From Chloroflexota bacterium (GTDB lineage Bacteria > Chloroflexota > Anaerolineae > Anaerolineales > Villigracilaceae), in NCBI GenBank assembly GCA_013388685.1, contig JACAET010000052.1, positions 62,001 through 126,000 on the forward strand: a DNA stretch of 64,000 nt. The letters run 5' to 3'. The notes below the pieces were generated by a model. That model was not told where the DNA came from, searched no databases, and was given only the letters and a program-made list of their open reading frames with translations. Both the position numbers and the translations under genes were made by a program. Below are positions 45,216 to 52,865 of this stretch, piece after piece. How positions within the stretch are numbered: the first letter of the stretch is position 1; every line of letters begins with the position of its first letter.

Positions 45216-45449
45216 TCAACACCTCTCCCGCAAATGCGCCGCGAAAGCGCGCGTTTCTTGTTCGTCTTCGAGCATCCGTGCCAGCGCTTCCATCTGTTGC
45301 CCTCCTACAAACGGTTGACTGATGTACACGATCTGCGCCCCCAAAACCGCCAAAGGCGATCCCGCCTCCAAAAACCATGAAGCGAGCCCGTCCATCTTGA
45401 AACGACGCAACGTATCTGCCCATCTCGACCAGTCTGCGCGCGATTGCAT
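45216..45449 (-). CDS. Small protein, first gene of the operon
   Basis: A 77-residue protein, [19 protein letters not shown] onwards, with two Trp near the N-terminus and a hydrophobic segment ([18 protein letters not shown]). Nothing was recognised. I choose the ATG at 45449 because a TATACT lies six bases upstream, which would make the message leaderless. The stop is one base from the next start, so it is part of the operon. Confidence 0.6.
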   Translation of the reverse strand: MQSRADWSRWADTLRRFKMDGLASWFLEAGSPLAVLGAQIVYISQPFVGGQQMEALARMLEDEQETRAFAAHLRERC

Positions 45450-45455
45450 GTTCAA

Positions 45456-45461
45456 AGTATA
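45456..45461 (-). promoter_or_regulatory. -10 element of the seven-gene operon, leaderless arrangement
   Basis: TATACT on the minus strand, six bases upstream of the ATG at 45449. TTGAGT at 45483-45488 is 21 bases away, too far for an ideal -35. Confidence 0.45.
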
Positions 45462-45567
45462 GCATATTTTATACGTGGCTCGACTCAACCCACAGGCACG
45501 GGAATATCAAAGGCATTGCGATAACCCATCGAAACAGGCGCGTTCTCTACGCCCCATGCCCGCATAG

Positions 45568-45573
45568 TATAAT
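45568..45573 (+). promoter_or_regulatory. -10 element of the methylmalonyl-CoA mutase B12 subunit gene
   Basis: TATAAT, 28 bases before the ATG at 45602. No consensus -35. It is divergent from the operon promoter at 45456-45461, about 110 bases away. Confidence 0.5.
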
Positions 45574-45601
45574 CATGGAAGAACACATCCATGGAGGAAC
45601 C

Positions 45602-46000
45602 ATGACCGAGAAAAAAATTCGCGTCCTCGTCGCCAAACCGGGGCTGGACGGACACGACCGCGGCGCAAAAGTAGTGGCACGCGCCCTGCGCGATGCCGGC
45701 ATGGAGGTCATTTACACGGGTCTGCGTCAGACGCCCGAAATGATCGCCGAAGCCGCGCTCCAGGAGGATGTGGATGTGGTGGGCTTGTCCATCCTCTCCG
45801 GCGCGCACATGGCTCTCGCTCCGCGCATCCTGGAACTGCTCAAAGCCAACGGGCAGGAAAACGTCAAGGTCTTCATTGGCGGCATCATTCCAGACGACGA
45901 CATGCCCAAACTCAAGGAAATCGGCATCACAGGCATCTACGGTCCCGGGGCGTCCACCGACGACATCATCCGGGATATACGCGAAGCAGTGACATCGTAA
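45602..46000 (+). CDS. mcmA2: Methylmalonyl-CoA mutase B12-binding subunit
   Basis: A 132-residue free-standing cobalamin domain. [18 protein letters not shown] has the DxHxxG motif whose His ligates cobalt; [18 protein letters not shown] and [15 protein letters not shown] are the other B12 contacts. I prefer the ATG at 45602, with GGAGGAA upstream, over 45575. The large catalytic subunit is not in the window. It is followed by MeaB, the usual partner of methylmalonyl-CoA or isobutyryl-CoA mutases in propionate or branched-chain metabolism. Confidence 0.92.
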   Translation: MTEKKIRVLVAKPGLDGHDRGAKVVARALRDAGMEVIYTGLRQTPEMIAEAALQEDVDVVGLSILSGAHMALAPRILELLKANGQENVKVFIGGIIPDDDMPKLKEIGITGIYGPGASTDDIIRDIREAVTS

Positions 46001-46035
46001 AATTACGCAATACGAAAGATGTGTTGCGTAATTTT
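45999..46035 (+). promoter_or_regulatory. 12-bp hairpin abutting the meaB start codon
   Basis: AAAATTACGCAA and TTGCGTAATTTT form a perfect 12-bp stem with a 13-base loop. It begins inside the preceding TAA stop and ends directly before the ATG at 46036, replacing any ribosome site. It may attenuate transcription or translation of meaB. Confidence 0.55.
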
Positions 46036-47040
46036 ATGTCAGAGGCAGTTTTGCAGACTCAACCCATCCTCCAGGGCAACCGCCTTGCTCTTTCCCGTCT
46101 GTTAACTCAGGTGGAAAACGACACTGCCGAGGGACGCAGTGCGCTTGCCGAACTCTTCCCTCACACCGGCCGGGCGCACCTCATCGGCGTGACGGGCGCA
46201 CCCGGCACGGGCAAATCGTCGCTCGTCAATCAACTCACGCTTCATTATAGAAAAGAGCAGAAGAGCAAAGTCGCCATTATCGCTGTTGACCCCTCCAGCC
46301 CCTTCACGGGCGGCGCAGTGCTGGGGGACCGCGTGCGCATGCGCGACCTCTCCGGCGACGACGGCGTCTTCATTCGTTCGATGGCTTCGCGCGGCTCGGT
46401 CGGCGGGCTGGCGCAAAAAACCGCCGCCTTCGTACAGGTCTTCGATGCGGCAGGCTACGACATCATCATCATCGAAACCGTCGGCGCGGGACAAAGCGAG
46501 GTGGATATTGCCCGCCTTGCCCACACCACCCTGGTGGTCGAAGCGCCCGGGCTCGGCGACGACATTCAAGCCATCAAAGCGGGAATTTTGGAAATCGCTG
46601 ACGTACTCGTCATCAACAAGGCAGACCGTCCCGGCGTGGAAAACACGGAACGTGCGCTTCGCTCCACGCTCGAACTTGCCCATCCAACCAGACGCGTCAT
46701 CCACCACCACGGCAGAATGATGACCCTCGAGCCGCCTCCCGCCGAAACCGCCCTGTGGATTCCCCCCATCCTCAAAACCATCGCCACGGAGCGAACGGGC
46801 ATTCCCGAACTGGCGGAGGCAATTGCCAGGCACAAGTCGCACCTGTACCAAAGCGGAGATTGGTCCGCCCGCGATAGAGCCAGGCTCAGGTCTGAATTGG
46901 ATGCGGTTTTGCAGGAGGCGTTGATGAATCGCTTCTTGAACGGGTCGCACCGCGAGGCGTATGAACAGGCGCTGGAAAAGGTCATCCGCAGGGAATGGTC
47001 GCCGTATGAAGCGGTTCGGGGGCTGTTGAACGGAGGCTGA
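46036..47040 (+). CDS. meaB: MeaB/ArgK-type GTPase chaperone of B12 mutases
   Basis: A 334-residue G3E-family GTPase. The P-loop is GVTGAPGTGKSSL, AIIAVDPSSPFTGGAVLGD is the family switch region, DIIIIETVGAGQSEVDIA is switch II and VINKADRPG gives NKxD specificity. It loads adenosylcobalamin into methylmalonyl-CoA mutase and ejects damaged cofactor. A GTG start at 46021 would also be possible but would put the start inside the hairpin. It is co-directional with the B12 subunit. Confidence 0.93.
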   Translation: MSEAVLQTQPILQGNRLALSRLLTQVENDTAEGRSALAELFPHTGRAHLIGVTGAPGTGKSSLVNQLTLHYRKEQKSKVAIIAVDPSSPFTGGAVLGDRVRMRDLSGDDGVFIRSMASRGSVGGLAQKTAAFVQVFDAAGYDIIIIETVGAGQSEVDIARLAHTTLVVEAPGLGDDIQAIKAGILEIADVLVINKADRPGVENTERALRSTLELAHPTRRVIHHHGRMMTLEPPPAETALWIPPILKTIATERTGIPELAEAIARHKSHLYQSGDWSARDRARLRSELDAVLQEALMNRFLNGSHREAYEQALEKVIRREWSPYEAVRGLLNGG

Positions 47041-47060
47041 ACGGAAGATGAAGGAGAGAA

Positions 47061-48050
47061 ATGCCACACACACATCATGAAATCAAAATGTACGGAGAAA
47101 TCAAACTCTACGCCGGCTCCGGTTCGCCGGAACTGGCGCAAAAAATCGCCGATCACCTCGGGCAGAGGTTAAGCCCGCGCGAAGTGATTCAATTCCCCAA
47201 CGAGAACATCTTTATCAAGCTCAAGAGCAGTGCGCGCGGGCAGGACGTGTACGTCATTCAGACCACCTCCTCACCCGTGCATTACAATCTGATGGAACTG
47301 CTGATCATGATCCAAACCCTGCGGCTGGATTCAGCGGCGCGCGTCACGGCGGTTGTGCCGTATCTTTGCTACGGGCGCTCCGATAAAAAAGACCAGCCGC
47401 GCGTCCCCATCACTGCGCGCCTCGTGGCAGATATGCTCGAGATCGCCGGCGCCGACCGTTATATGACCTTCGACCCGCACGCCGGGCAGGTGCAGGGGTT
47501 CTTCTCCATCCCCGGCGATGTGCTGACCGCCTCGCACATGATCAGCGACTATATCAAGCAGACCTTATTCGACAGGATGGTAAAGCCCGTAGTGGTGGCA
47601 ACCGACCTTGGCTTTGCCAAAAAGGGACGCAACTATGCCCTCGACCTGGATGTACCAATCGCTTTCATCGAAAAACGACGCCTCGGCAACGAAGCCAAAG
47701 CCGAGGCGCTGACCTTGATCGGCGACGTGACCGACCGCGACGCCATCATTGTGGATGATGAGGTGGACACCGGCGGGTCGGTGGCGCAGGCGGTTCACGT
47801 GGTCAAACAACACGGCGCGCGGGACATCTATCTGGCATTCATTCATCCCATCTTCTCACGCGATGCCGCCGCCAAACTTGCCACCCTGCCCATCAAACAC
47901 ATCATCACCACTGATACCGTTCCGATCCCGCCCGACAAGATGAAACTACTCGAGGGGCGCATCACCGTCCTGTCCATTGCGCCGATGCTGGGAGAGGTCA
48001 TCCAGCGCGCCCATGAGGGGCGCAGCGTGGGAGAAATGTTTGGAGAATAA
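47061..48050 (+). CDS. prs: Ribose-phosphate pyrophosphokinase
   Basis: A 329-residue PRPP synthetase. The flexible loop is PYLCYGRSDKKDQPR, DPHAGQVQGFF is the ribose-binding region, and IIVDDEVDTGGS is the PRPP loop, where the usual VDDxIDTGGT reads DEVDTGGS. It makes PRPP from ribose 5-phosphate and ATP for nucleotide, His and Trp synthesis. A ribosome site AAGGAG precedes the ATG. The length is slightly above the typical 310-320 residues because of the short N-terminal extension. Confidence 0.93.
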   Translation: MPHTHHEIKMYGEIKLYAGSGSPELAQKIADHLGQRLSPREVIQFPNENIFIKLKSSARGQDVYVIQTTSSPVHYNLMELLIMIQTLRLDSAARVTAVVPYLCYGRSDKKDQPRVPITARLVADMLEIAGADRYMTFDPHAGQVQGFFSIPGDVLTASHMISDYIKQTLFDRMVKPVVVATDLGFAKKGRNYALDLDVPIAFIEKRRLGNEAKAEALTLIGDVTDRDAIIVDDEVDTGGSVAQAVHVVKQHGARDIYLAFIHPIFSRDAAAKLATLPIKHIITTDTVPIPPDKMKLLEGRITVLSIAPMLGEVIQRAHEGRSVGEMFGE

Positions 48051-48055
48051 GAAGC

Positions 48056-48105
48056 GTGTCAAGTTTGAGATGTCACGTATCACGTCAAACTTGAAACTTG
48101 ACACT
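48056..48105. repeat. Imperfect inverted repeat between prs and mutM
   Basis: GTGTCAAGTTT pairs with AAACTTGACAC, with a nested direct repeat of AAACTTGA and an ACGTATCACGT centre. There is no T-run. It may be a dispersed repeat or a processing hairpin. Confidence 0.5.
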
Positions 48106-48116
48106 TGATACCGAAA

Positions 48117-48917
48117 ATGCCCGAACTCCCCGAAGTCGAAACCATCGCCCGCAAACTGGCGCCGGAACTGATCGGCAGGACCATCAAGGAAGCCGAATTG
48201 CGCTGGAGCCGCACGCTTGCCATACCCTCGCCGAAACACTTCAAAGAGCAGATAAGAGGACAAAAAATCTTGGGGGTGTCGCGCCGCGCCAAGTATCTCA
48301 TCCTCCACCTTTCCTCCTTCAGACTTATAATCCACCTGCGCATGAGCGGCGACTTGCTTCTCAGGAGTAGTACCACCGAACCAGAAAAACACGACCGGCT
48401 GATATTAAAATTATCGGGCGGAAAGTCGCTGGCGTTCAACGACACGCGCAAGTTTGGACGCGTCTGGCTGACGACAGCCCCCGAGGAAATCCTCGGAAAT
48501 CTGGGACCCGAACCCTTCGGTGCAGATTTCACCCAAGAATGGCTATACGCTGCCCTGCACGCCAGGCGACGCCAACTCAAACCCCTGCTCCTCGATCAAA
48601 CCTTTCTCGGCGGGCTGGGCAATATCTACACTGACGAGGCGCTTCACCGCGCAAAACTACATCCGTTGAACCTGTCGGATTCGGTCTCGAAGAAACAGGC
48701 TCAGGCGTTGTATGAAGCGATCCGCGCCGTGCTGAAGGAAGGCATTCGCCGCAACGGCGCATCTATAGACTGGGTCTATCGCGGCGGCAACTTCCAAAAC
48801 CACTTCCGCGTGTACGACCGTGCGGGCAAACCCTGCAAGGTCTGCGGAACGACTATTAAGCGGATAACAGTCGGTCAACGCGGTACACATTTTTGCCCCC
48901 GCTGTCAACCGGGATAG
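48117..48917 (+). CDS. mutM: Formamidopyrimidine-DNA glycosylase
   Basis: A 266-residue base-excision repair enzyme. The start must be the ATG at 48117 because removal of Met exposes the catalytic Pro of MPELPEVET, with Glu3 beside it; an earlier in-frame ATG would bury it. TFLGGLGNIYTDEALHRAKL is the helix-two-turn-helix region. The C-terminal zinc finger has CKVCGTTI and CPRC. It removes 8-oxoguanine and ring-opened purines and cuts the strand by beta,delta-elimination. Confidence 0.95.
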   Translation: MPELPEVETIARKLAPELIGRTIKEAELRWSRTLAIPSPKHFKEQIRGQKILGVSRRAKYLILHLSSFRLIIHLRMSGDLLLRSSTTEPEKHDRLILKLSGGKSLAFNDTRKFGRVWLTTAPEEILGNLGPEPFGADFTQEWLYAALHARRRQLKPLLLDQTFLGGLGNIYTDEALHRAKLHPLNLSDSVSKKQAQALYEAIRAVLKEGIRRNGASIDWVYRGGNFQNHFRVYDRAGKPCKVCGTTIKRITVGQRGTHFCPRCQPG

Positions 48918-48919
48918 AG

Positions 48920-49669
48920 ATGCAAGAAGGCTGGAACCTAGCCCCCATTCTGATTCCACTTGCTGCCCTGCTCGTGGGGTGGACAATCGGCTTTTTCGAT
49001 TCCAACTTGCGCGCCACAAAGAAAATCAAACAGGCAGAAGACTCGGCGCGCGCAGCCATCGAAGAAGCAAAAAAACGCCTCGAAGAAGAACAAAAACAAC
49101 TGACAACTGAACTGCCTGATGACCCCGGCCTCCTGCGCCTCAAAAACGAGAACGGCATCCTCACCCTCGAACTGGACGGCACACGCGTGGACGCCTCCAC
49201 CGTCACCCCTCAGCAGCGCAAACGACTCATAGAACTGCTGAATGCCATCCGCCCCTGGCTGGAGGGAAAATCTGCCGCCACACTGCCGCATTCACCTGCG
49301 CCTGCACCCAAGGCAGATACGCGTCAGACTGCCTCCACACCTGTTCCCCCTCCCCCGTCTCAAGCGGTCGCGCCTTCAGCGGCTCCGGTTTCCAAACCGG
49401 CGCCAGCCGCATCCAAAAAAGCGGCTGAACCCTTACCAGCCCCCACCAGCATAGTGGAACAAATCAACCTCATTCTGCAGGCGCAGATTGCCCATACCGC
49501 CCTCGCCGCCCGAGGGGTTGTGCTCCTGGAATCCCCCACCGGAGGGGTGAACGTGTACATTGGCATCGAAAAATATGAGGGGGTGGAAGCGGTCCCCGAT
49601 GAAGAGGTCAAGGTCGCCATCCGCGCCGCCATTGCCGAGTGGGAAAGAAAATATACGCCGGGGTTGTAG
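48920..49669 (+). CDS. Membrane-anchored protein with coiled coil and Ala/Pro linker
   Basis: A 249-residue protein. An N-terminal span (APILIPLAALLVGWTIGFF) is followed by a charged coiled coil (KKIKQAEDSARAAIEEAKKR), a short domain (LKNENGILTLELDGTRVDAS), an Ala/Pro-rich linker from about 130 to 180 and a C-terminal domain (GGVNVYIGIEKYEGVEAVPD). I recognise no enzyme motif. The ATG at 48920 is two bases after the mutM stop, so the genes are co-transcribed. Confidence 0.65.
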   Translation: MQEGWNLAPILIPLAALLVGWTIGFFDSNLRATKKIKQAEDSARAAIEEAKKRLEEEQKQLTTELPDDPGLLRLKNENGILTLELDGTRVDASTVTPQQRKRLIELLNAIRPWLEGKSAATLPHSPAPAPKADTRQTASTPVPPPPSQAVAPSAAPVSKPAPAASKKAAEPLPAPTSIVEQINLILQAQIAHTALAARGVVLLESPTGGVNVYIGIEKYEGVEAVPDEEVKVAIRAAIAEWERKYTPGL

Positions 49670-49691
49670 GACAAGACCAATCTTGTCCTAC
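49666..49691. terminator. Bidirectional hairpin between convergent genes
   Basis: An 11-bp perfect stem GTAGGACAAGA/TCTTGTCCTAC with a CCAA loop, overlapping the stop at 49669 and reaching the convergent Usp stop at 49688. Neither side has a strong T-run, so it may act with Rho or as an RNA end-protection hairpin. Confidence 0.6.
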
Positions 49692-50530
49692 TCTGGAGTG
49701 TAGCGCGCCGTCAACAGCGGGCAATGCGCCGACTCCGCCACCTCGGCAGTCACATTGGGGGCATACAACTGCCGCAGAGAATGGGCGCTATACGGCGAAC
49801 CCATGCACACCATGTCGTAATTCCCTTCCTTAATCTCCGCCAAAATCTGCTCCACCACATCCCCCTTGCGCGTCACCACCCGGGCGGTCAGCCCTGCCTG
49901 CCTTGCCAGTTCCAACCCCTTACGCAAACTGCGTCCTGGCAGAGTATCCGTCTCGATCAAATCATCGGCGTGCTCCCACACCTCGCGCGCGCTGGGATAA
50001 TCCAAATCCGCCGGCGGAACGACATGCAAAATCGCCACTTCCGCCTGGCAGGCAGCCCCAATTCGAAACGCCAGATTCTCCGTCGCTTCGGCATATCGCA
50101 AACCGCCAATGCTCACCAGCATCTTCTTCAACGGCAGGCGCATCTGCGGCACATAGAGAATAGGCACGCGGATTTTTTCCATCAACGGGCGAATCGAACG
50201 TCCCGTCAGCCAGCGGCGAATGGGCGGGCGCCCCAGCGGGCTGACCACCACGATGAAATCGCCGCTGTTCGCCTTTTGAGGGATGACTTCCTCCGCTTCC
50301 CCTTTCTGGACCTCGAGGCGGTATTCCACATCCCGTTCCCTGAACAACCCGACGGCTTTTTCGAAGATGTCCTCCAAAGGGTGGTGGTCGTCTATCGCTG
50401 CCGGGCTCAGGCTTTCGGTCACGCCGAGAAGCGTGATGTTCATCCGCATGGTTTGCGCCAGCCAGGCACCATATTCCACTGCGTAGCGCGTTTCCTTGTA
50501 GCCGTTGGTTGCAATCAATACTTCCGTCAT
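49688..50530 (-). CDS. Tandem universal stress protein
   Basis: A 280-residue protein of two UspA domains. The first starts MTEVLIATNGYKETRYAVEY and the second at about 150 with KKMLVSIGGLRYAEATENLA, ending in GSPYSAHSLRQLYAPNVTAEVAE, which resembles the G-2x-G-9x-G ATP loop of the ATP-binding class. The first domain lacks a clear loop (SPLGRPPIRRWLTGRSIRPL). It is coupled to the chromate transporter by TAATG overlap. A stress-response role is likely but the signal is unknown. Confidence 0.88.
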   Translation of the reverse strand: MTEVLIATNGYKETRYAVEYGAWLAQTMRMNITLLGVTESLSPAAIDDHHPLEDIFEKAVGLFRERDVEYRLEVQKGEAEEVIPQKANSGDFIVVVSPLGRPPIRRWLTGRSIRPLMEKIRVPILYVPQMRLPLKKMLVSIGGLRYAEATENLAFRIGAACQAEVAILHVVPPADLDYPSAREVWEHADDLIETDTLPGRSLRKGLELARQAGLTARVVTRKGDVVEQILAEIKEGNYDMVCMGSPYSAHSLRQLYAPNVTAEVAESAHCPLLTARYTPE

Positions 50531-51078
50531 TATGACTGTCTCCGTCCAAACAGGATGATTCCCAAAATGCCCGCACCGATCAACACCGCAGGCGAGGGAA
50601 CTTCAAGCCAGAACGCCGCCGCGCTCGAAACGGCAATCAATAAGATGCGGTGATCCACTTTCTTCCTGGAGCTCGCCCGAAATAACTGAAAGGCAACTAC
50701 CACGATCAGTGCCGCCACCGCCGGGCTCATCCCCGCAACGAAGCTATCCAGCCAGTTTTCATGCTGAAGCCTTTGCAAAATGACAGATACGATCAACATC
50801 AAAATGGTGGGCGGGATGATTGCCCCCAGCAGGGCGGTAAAGACGCCCGGCACGCCGCCCGCCGCAAAACCGACGAACATGGCAAGTTTGAGCGCTTCAC
50901 TGCCCGGCAGAAAGTTCGAAAAACCGACCGCTTCGACAAATCTTTCCTCGGTCATGATTTTGCCCACCGCTTCTTTGTACAGCAAGCCGATAGAGGCAGG
51001 TCCAGAGGGCGAGAGGATGTTCACCTTGAGGAACATCCATAGAAGCCTGAACCAGACGTAAAACTTCGAGGTCTTCAT
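50530..51078 (-). CDS. Chromate transporter half-subunit
   Basis: A 182-residue membrane protein of the CHR family: LFWMFLKVN-type start, SPSGPASIGLLYKEAVGKI and LPGSEALKLAMFVGFAAGG are the conserved segments, with about six spans. Full-length ChrA carries two such domains; here they are encoded as two adjacent genes, so the proteins would pair. Chromate or another oxyanion would be expelled by proton coupling. It overlaps the other half by 4 bases. Confidence 0.88.
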   Translation of the reverse strand: MKTSKFYVWFRLLWMFLKVNILSPSGPASIGLLYKEAVGKIMTEERFVEAVGFSNFLPGSEALKLAMFVGFAAGGVPGVFTALLGAIIPPTILMLIVSVILQRLQHENWLDSFVAGMSPAVAALIVVVAFQLFRASSRKKVDHRILLIAVSSAAAFWLEVPSPAVLIGAGILGIILFGRRQS

Positions 51079-51593
51079 GAAAGAAAAATCGCCCCAATCA
51101 CCCCTGTGATGATGATGACAATCCGCTCAGGAATTTTTTCGGAAGCCATGGCTGCCAGGCTGACCAGCCCGATTGCCCATGCCTCCCAGCCAGTGGAGCC
51201 GCCTTTTTCGAAAATCTTCCACGCGGTGAACAACATCAACACCGAAATCGCAGGGGCAAGCCCATCCACGAAATTGCTGATCCATGCCTGGCGTCGCAAA
51301 CGAGAGAGTATCACCGTCACGCCGAGGATGATGACTGTGGGCGGCAGGATGGAGGCAATCAACGCGACGAACCCGCCGGGGATTCCGCCCACCGCATACC
51401 CGATATACATGGCAAGTTGCAGGGCATCGCTGCCCGGCAGGACGGAGGAAAGTCCCACCGCCTGCACGAACTGCGCCTCGGTGACCAGTTTCCCCACTGT
51501 TTCATGGTAGAGCAAGCCCACCGAAGCCGGTCCCGAAGTGCTGAGCAGGTTGACTTTGAGGAAAATCCAAAAGAGTTGAAGAAGTTGATCCAT
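51075..51593 (-). CDS. Chromate transporter half-subunit
   Basis: A 172-residue partner of the adjacent half, with MDQLLQLFWIFLKVNLLSTS, SGPASVGLLYHETVGKLV and LPGSDALQLAMYIGYAVGG. The ATG at 51593 is preferred; a TACAAT about 11 bases upstream would make a nearly leaderless transcript. It is the first gene of the three-gene oxyanion/stress operon. Confidence 0.87.
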   Translation of the reverse strand: MDQLLQLFWIFLKVNLLSTSGPASVGLLYHETVGKLVTEAQFVQAVGLSSVLPGSDALQLAMYIGYAVGGIPGGFVALIASILPPTVIILGVTVILSRLRRQAWISNFVDGLAPAISVLMLFTAWKIFEKGGSTGWEAWAIGLVSLAAMASEKIPERIVIIITGVIGAIFLS

Positions 51594-51714
51594 GAGGTGA
51601 CATAATTGTAACGGCAATCGAAGAAATGAAGACAGGAGTAAATGAGTTGGTTTTCATCTGACAAGGGGATAAAGATTGGAAGGAGTTAACTTTTTGCAAT
51701 GCACAAATGTTGTC

Positions 51715-51744
51715 TTGACAAAAAAAAAACGGTGATAGTATAAG
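51715..51744 (+). promoter_or_regulatory. Sigma-70 promoter of the response regulator gene
   Basis: TTGACA, an 18-base spacer that starts with a run of A, and TATAAG. The start site would fall near 51751, directly at the AGAG-loop hairpin. Confidence 0.75.
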
Positions 51745-51750
51745 TCAGCT

Positions 51751-51814
51751 GACGTTAGAGAACGTCTCTTACGCGAAGGCATAATGTGTGCCCTCTGGCG
51801 CACTTTGCAAGAGG
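51751..51814 (+). repeat. AGAG-loop hairpin repeat, copy 2, in the 5' leader
   Basis: A match to 4889-4953. The first hairpin is GACGTT-AGAG-AACGTC; relative to copy 1 both sides of two base pairs have changed together. It starts at the predicted transcript start and ends 8 bases before the AAGGAGG ribosome site. Confidence 0.75.
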
Positions 51815-51836
51815 TCTAATGTAAGGAGGAGAGCAG

Positions 51837-52514
51837 ATGTCAGACAAATCAACGAAAACTATCAGAATCCTCATCGCAGACGACGAACCCCTGGCGCGTG
51901 CAGGGATTCGAACTGTTCTTTCACAGGTAGAGGATTTTGAAGTCGTGGGTGAAGCGCAAGATGGTTTTGAAGTTCAGGAATTGGTTCCCAAACTTCTCCC
52001 GAAAATCCTTTTGTTGGATTATCGAATGCCGGGTCCCGGCGCATACAATCTTGAAAAATGGATACGGGAAAATTACCCGGAAACCACCGTCTTGGTTCTT
52101 ACAGCCCATGATCGTGATGCCTATCTGTCGGAAACCATTGATTCCGGCATGGCGGGATTTCTGTTAAAAAACGAAAAAGCGGAGCGATTGATCCAATCCA
52201 TCCGAAACATCGCAACAGGAACGCCTGTTTTCAGCGAAGAACAGATCGAACGAGCGCAAAAATGGAAACGGCATGTCGGAACAAAATGGAAGAGCCTGTC
52301 TGCCCGGGAACGGGAAGTGTTGCAGCGTTTGGCATCAGGGGAAGATAACAAAACAATCGCCGAACTTCTGACGATTTCCGTCAAAACGGTGGAATTTCAT
52401 GTCACCAACATTTTGAAGAAGTTGAATGTAACCTCCCGCGAGGAAGCCATCGTCTGGATGCTCGAACACCAGCCTGATGACCCCTGGATTACAAAAGACC
52501 AGGGGATTCCCTAG
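51837..52514 (+). CDS. NarL/FixJ-type response regulator
   Basis: A 225-residue protein. The receiver domain has RILIADDEPLARAGIRTVLS (acidic pocket), the phosphoacceptor Asp in ILLLDYRMPGP and the conserved Lys in FLLKNEKAERLI. The C-terminal LuxR helix-turn-helix is SAREREVLQRLASGEDNKTI with ISVKTVEFHVTNILKKL. The ribosome site AGGAGG is strong. No histidine kinase is nearby, so the sensor is elsewhere. It precedes a secreted peptide gene with its own promoter, a likely target or partner. Confidence 0.93.
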   Translation: MSDKSTKTIRILIADDEPLARAGIRTVLSQVEDFEVVGEAQDGFEVQELVPKLLPKILLLDYRMPGPGAYNLEKWIRENYPETTVLVLTAHDRDAYLSETIDSGMAGFLLKNEKAERLIQSIRNIATGTPVFSEEQIERAQKWKRHVGTKWKSLSAREREVLQRLASGEDNKTIAELLTISVKTVEFHVTNILKKLNVTSREEAIVWMLEHQPDDPWITKDQGIP

Positions 52515-52542
52515 TTGAAAATTGCTTGAAAATAACTATGAT
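52515..52542 (+). promoter_or_regulatory. Promoter of the secreted peptide gene
   Basis: TTGAAA, a 16-base spacer and TATGAT, starting just after the regulator's stop. The 5' leader would be about 59 bases. Confidence 0.55.
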
Positions 52543-52607
52543 GAAACAGCAGGTTTAATTGGGTAGGTGTGAGGCGAACAAGCATATTCAACCCAAAGGA
52601 GATTGAC

Positions 52608-52865
52608 ATGAAAATCAAACGACTCATACGTTTGATCCTTCAAATATCCATCGCGATGAGTTTGCTGATCGCAAACACGTCCATTGCTGCCGCTGGAGGA
52701 GGCAAAAACGGTAAGATCATCGGGCAGGTCAGTAATTCCGCGATAAAATCTCTCCCAACCCCAACTACAAAAGAATTGAGGGCTTGGGGTATCATGCCCA
52801 ATGCAACCCAGCCAGTACCATCAGGAGGAACCGCAACGGCTACCGCGGGGCTCGAATGGAGCTAA
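52608..52865 (+). CDS. Small secreted peptide
   Basis: An 85-residue product. The ribosome site AAAGGAG sits six bases before the ATG. KIKRLIRLILQISIAMSLLI is a signal peptide ending near NTSIAAAGGG. The mature part is small, Thr/Pro/Gly-rich and ends GGTATATAGLEWS. An ORF of 99 residues in the -1 frame overlaps its last codons, so this may be the N-terminal part of a longer protein broken by a frameshift. The region is AT-richer than its surroundings. No family recognised. Confidence 0.6.
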   Translation: MKIKRLIRLILQISIAMSLLIANTSIAAAGGGKNGKIIGQVSNSAIKSLPTPTTKELRAWGIMPNATQPVPSGGTATATAGLEWS

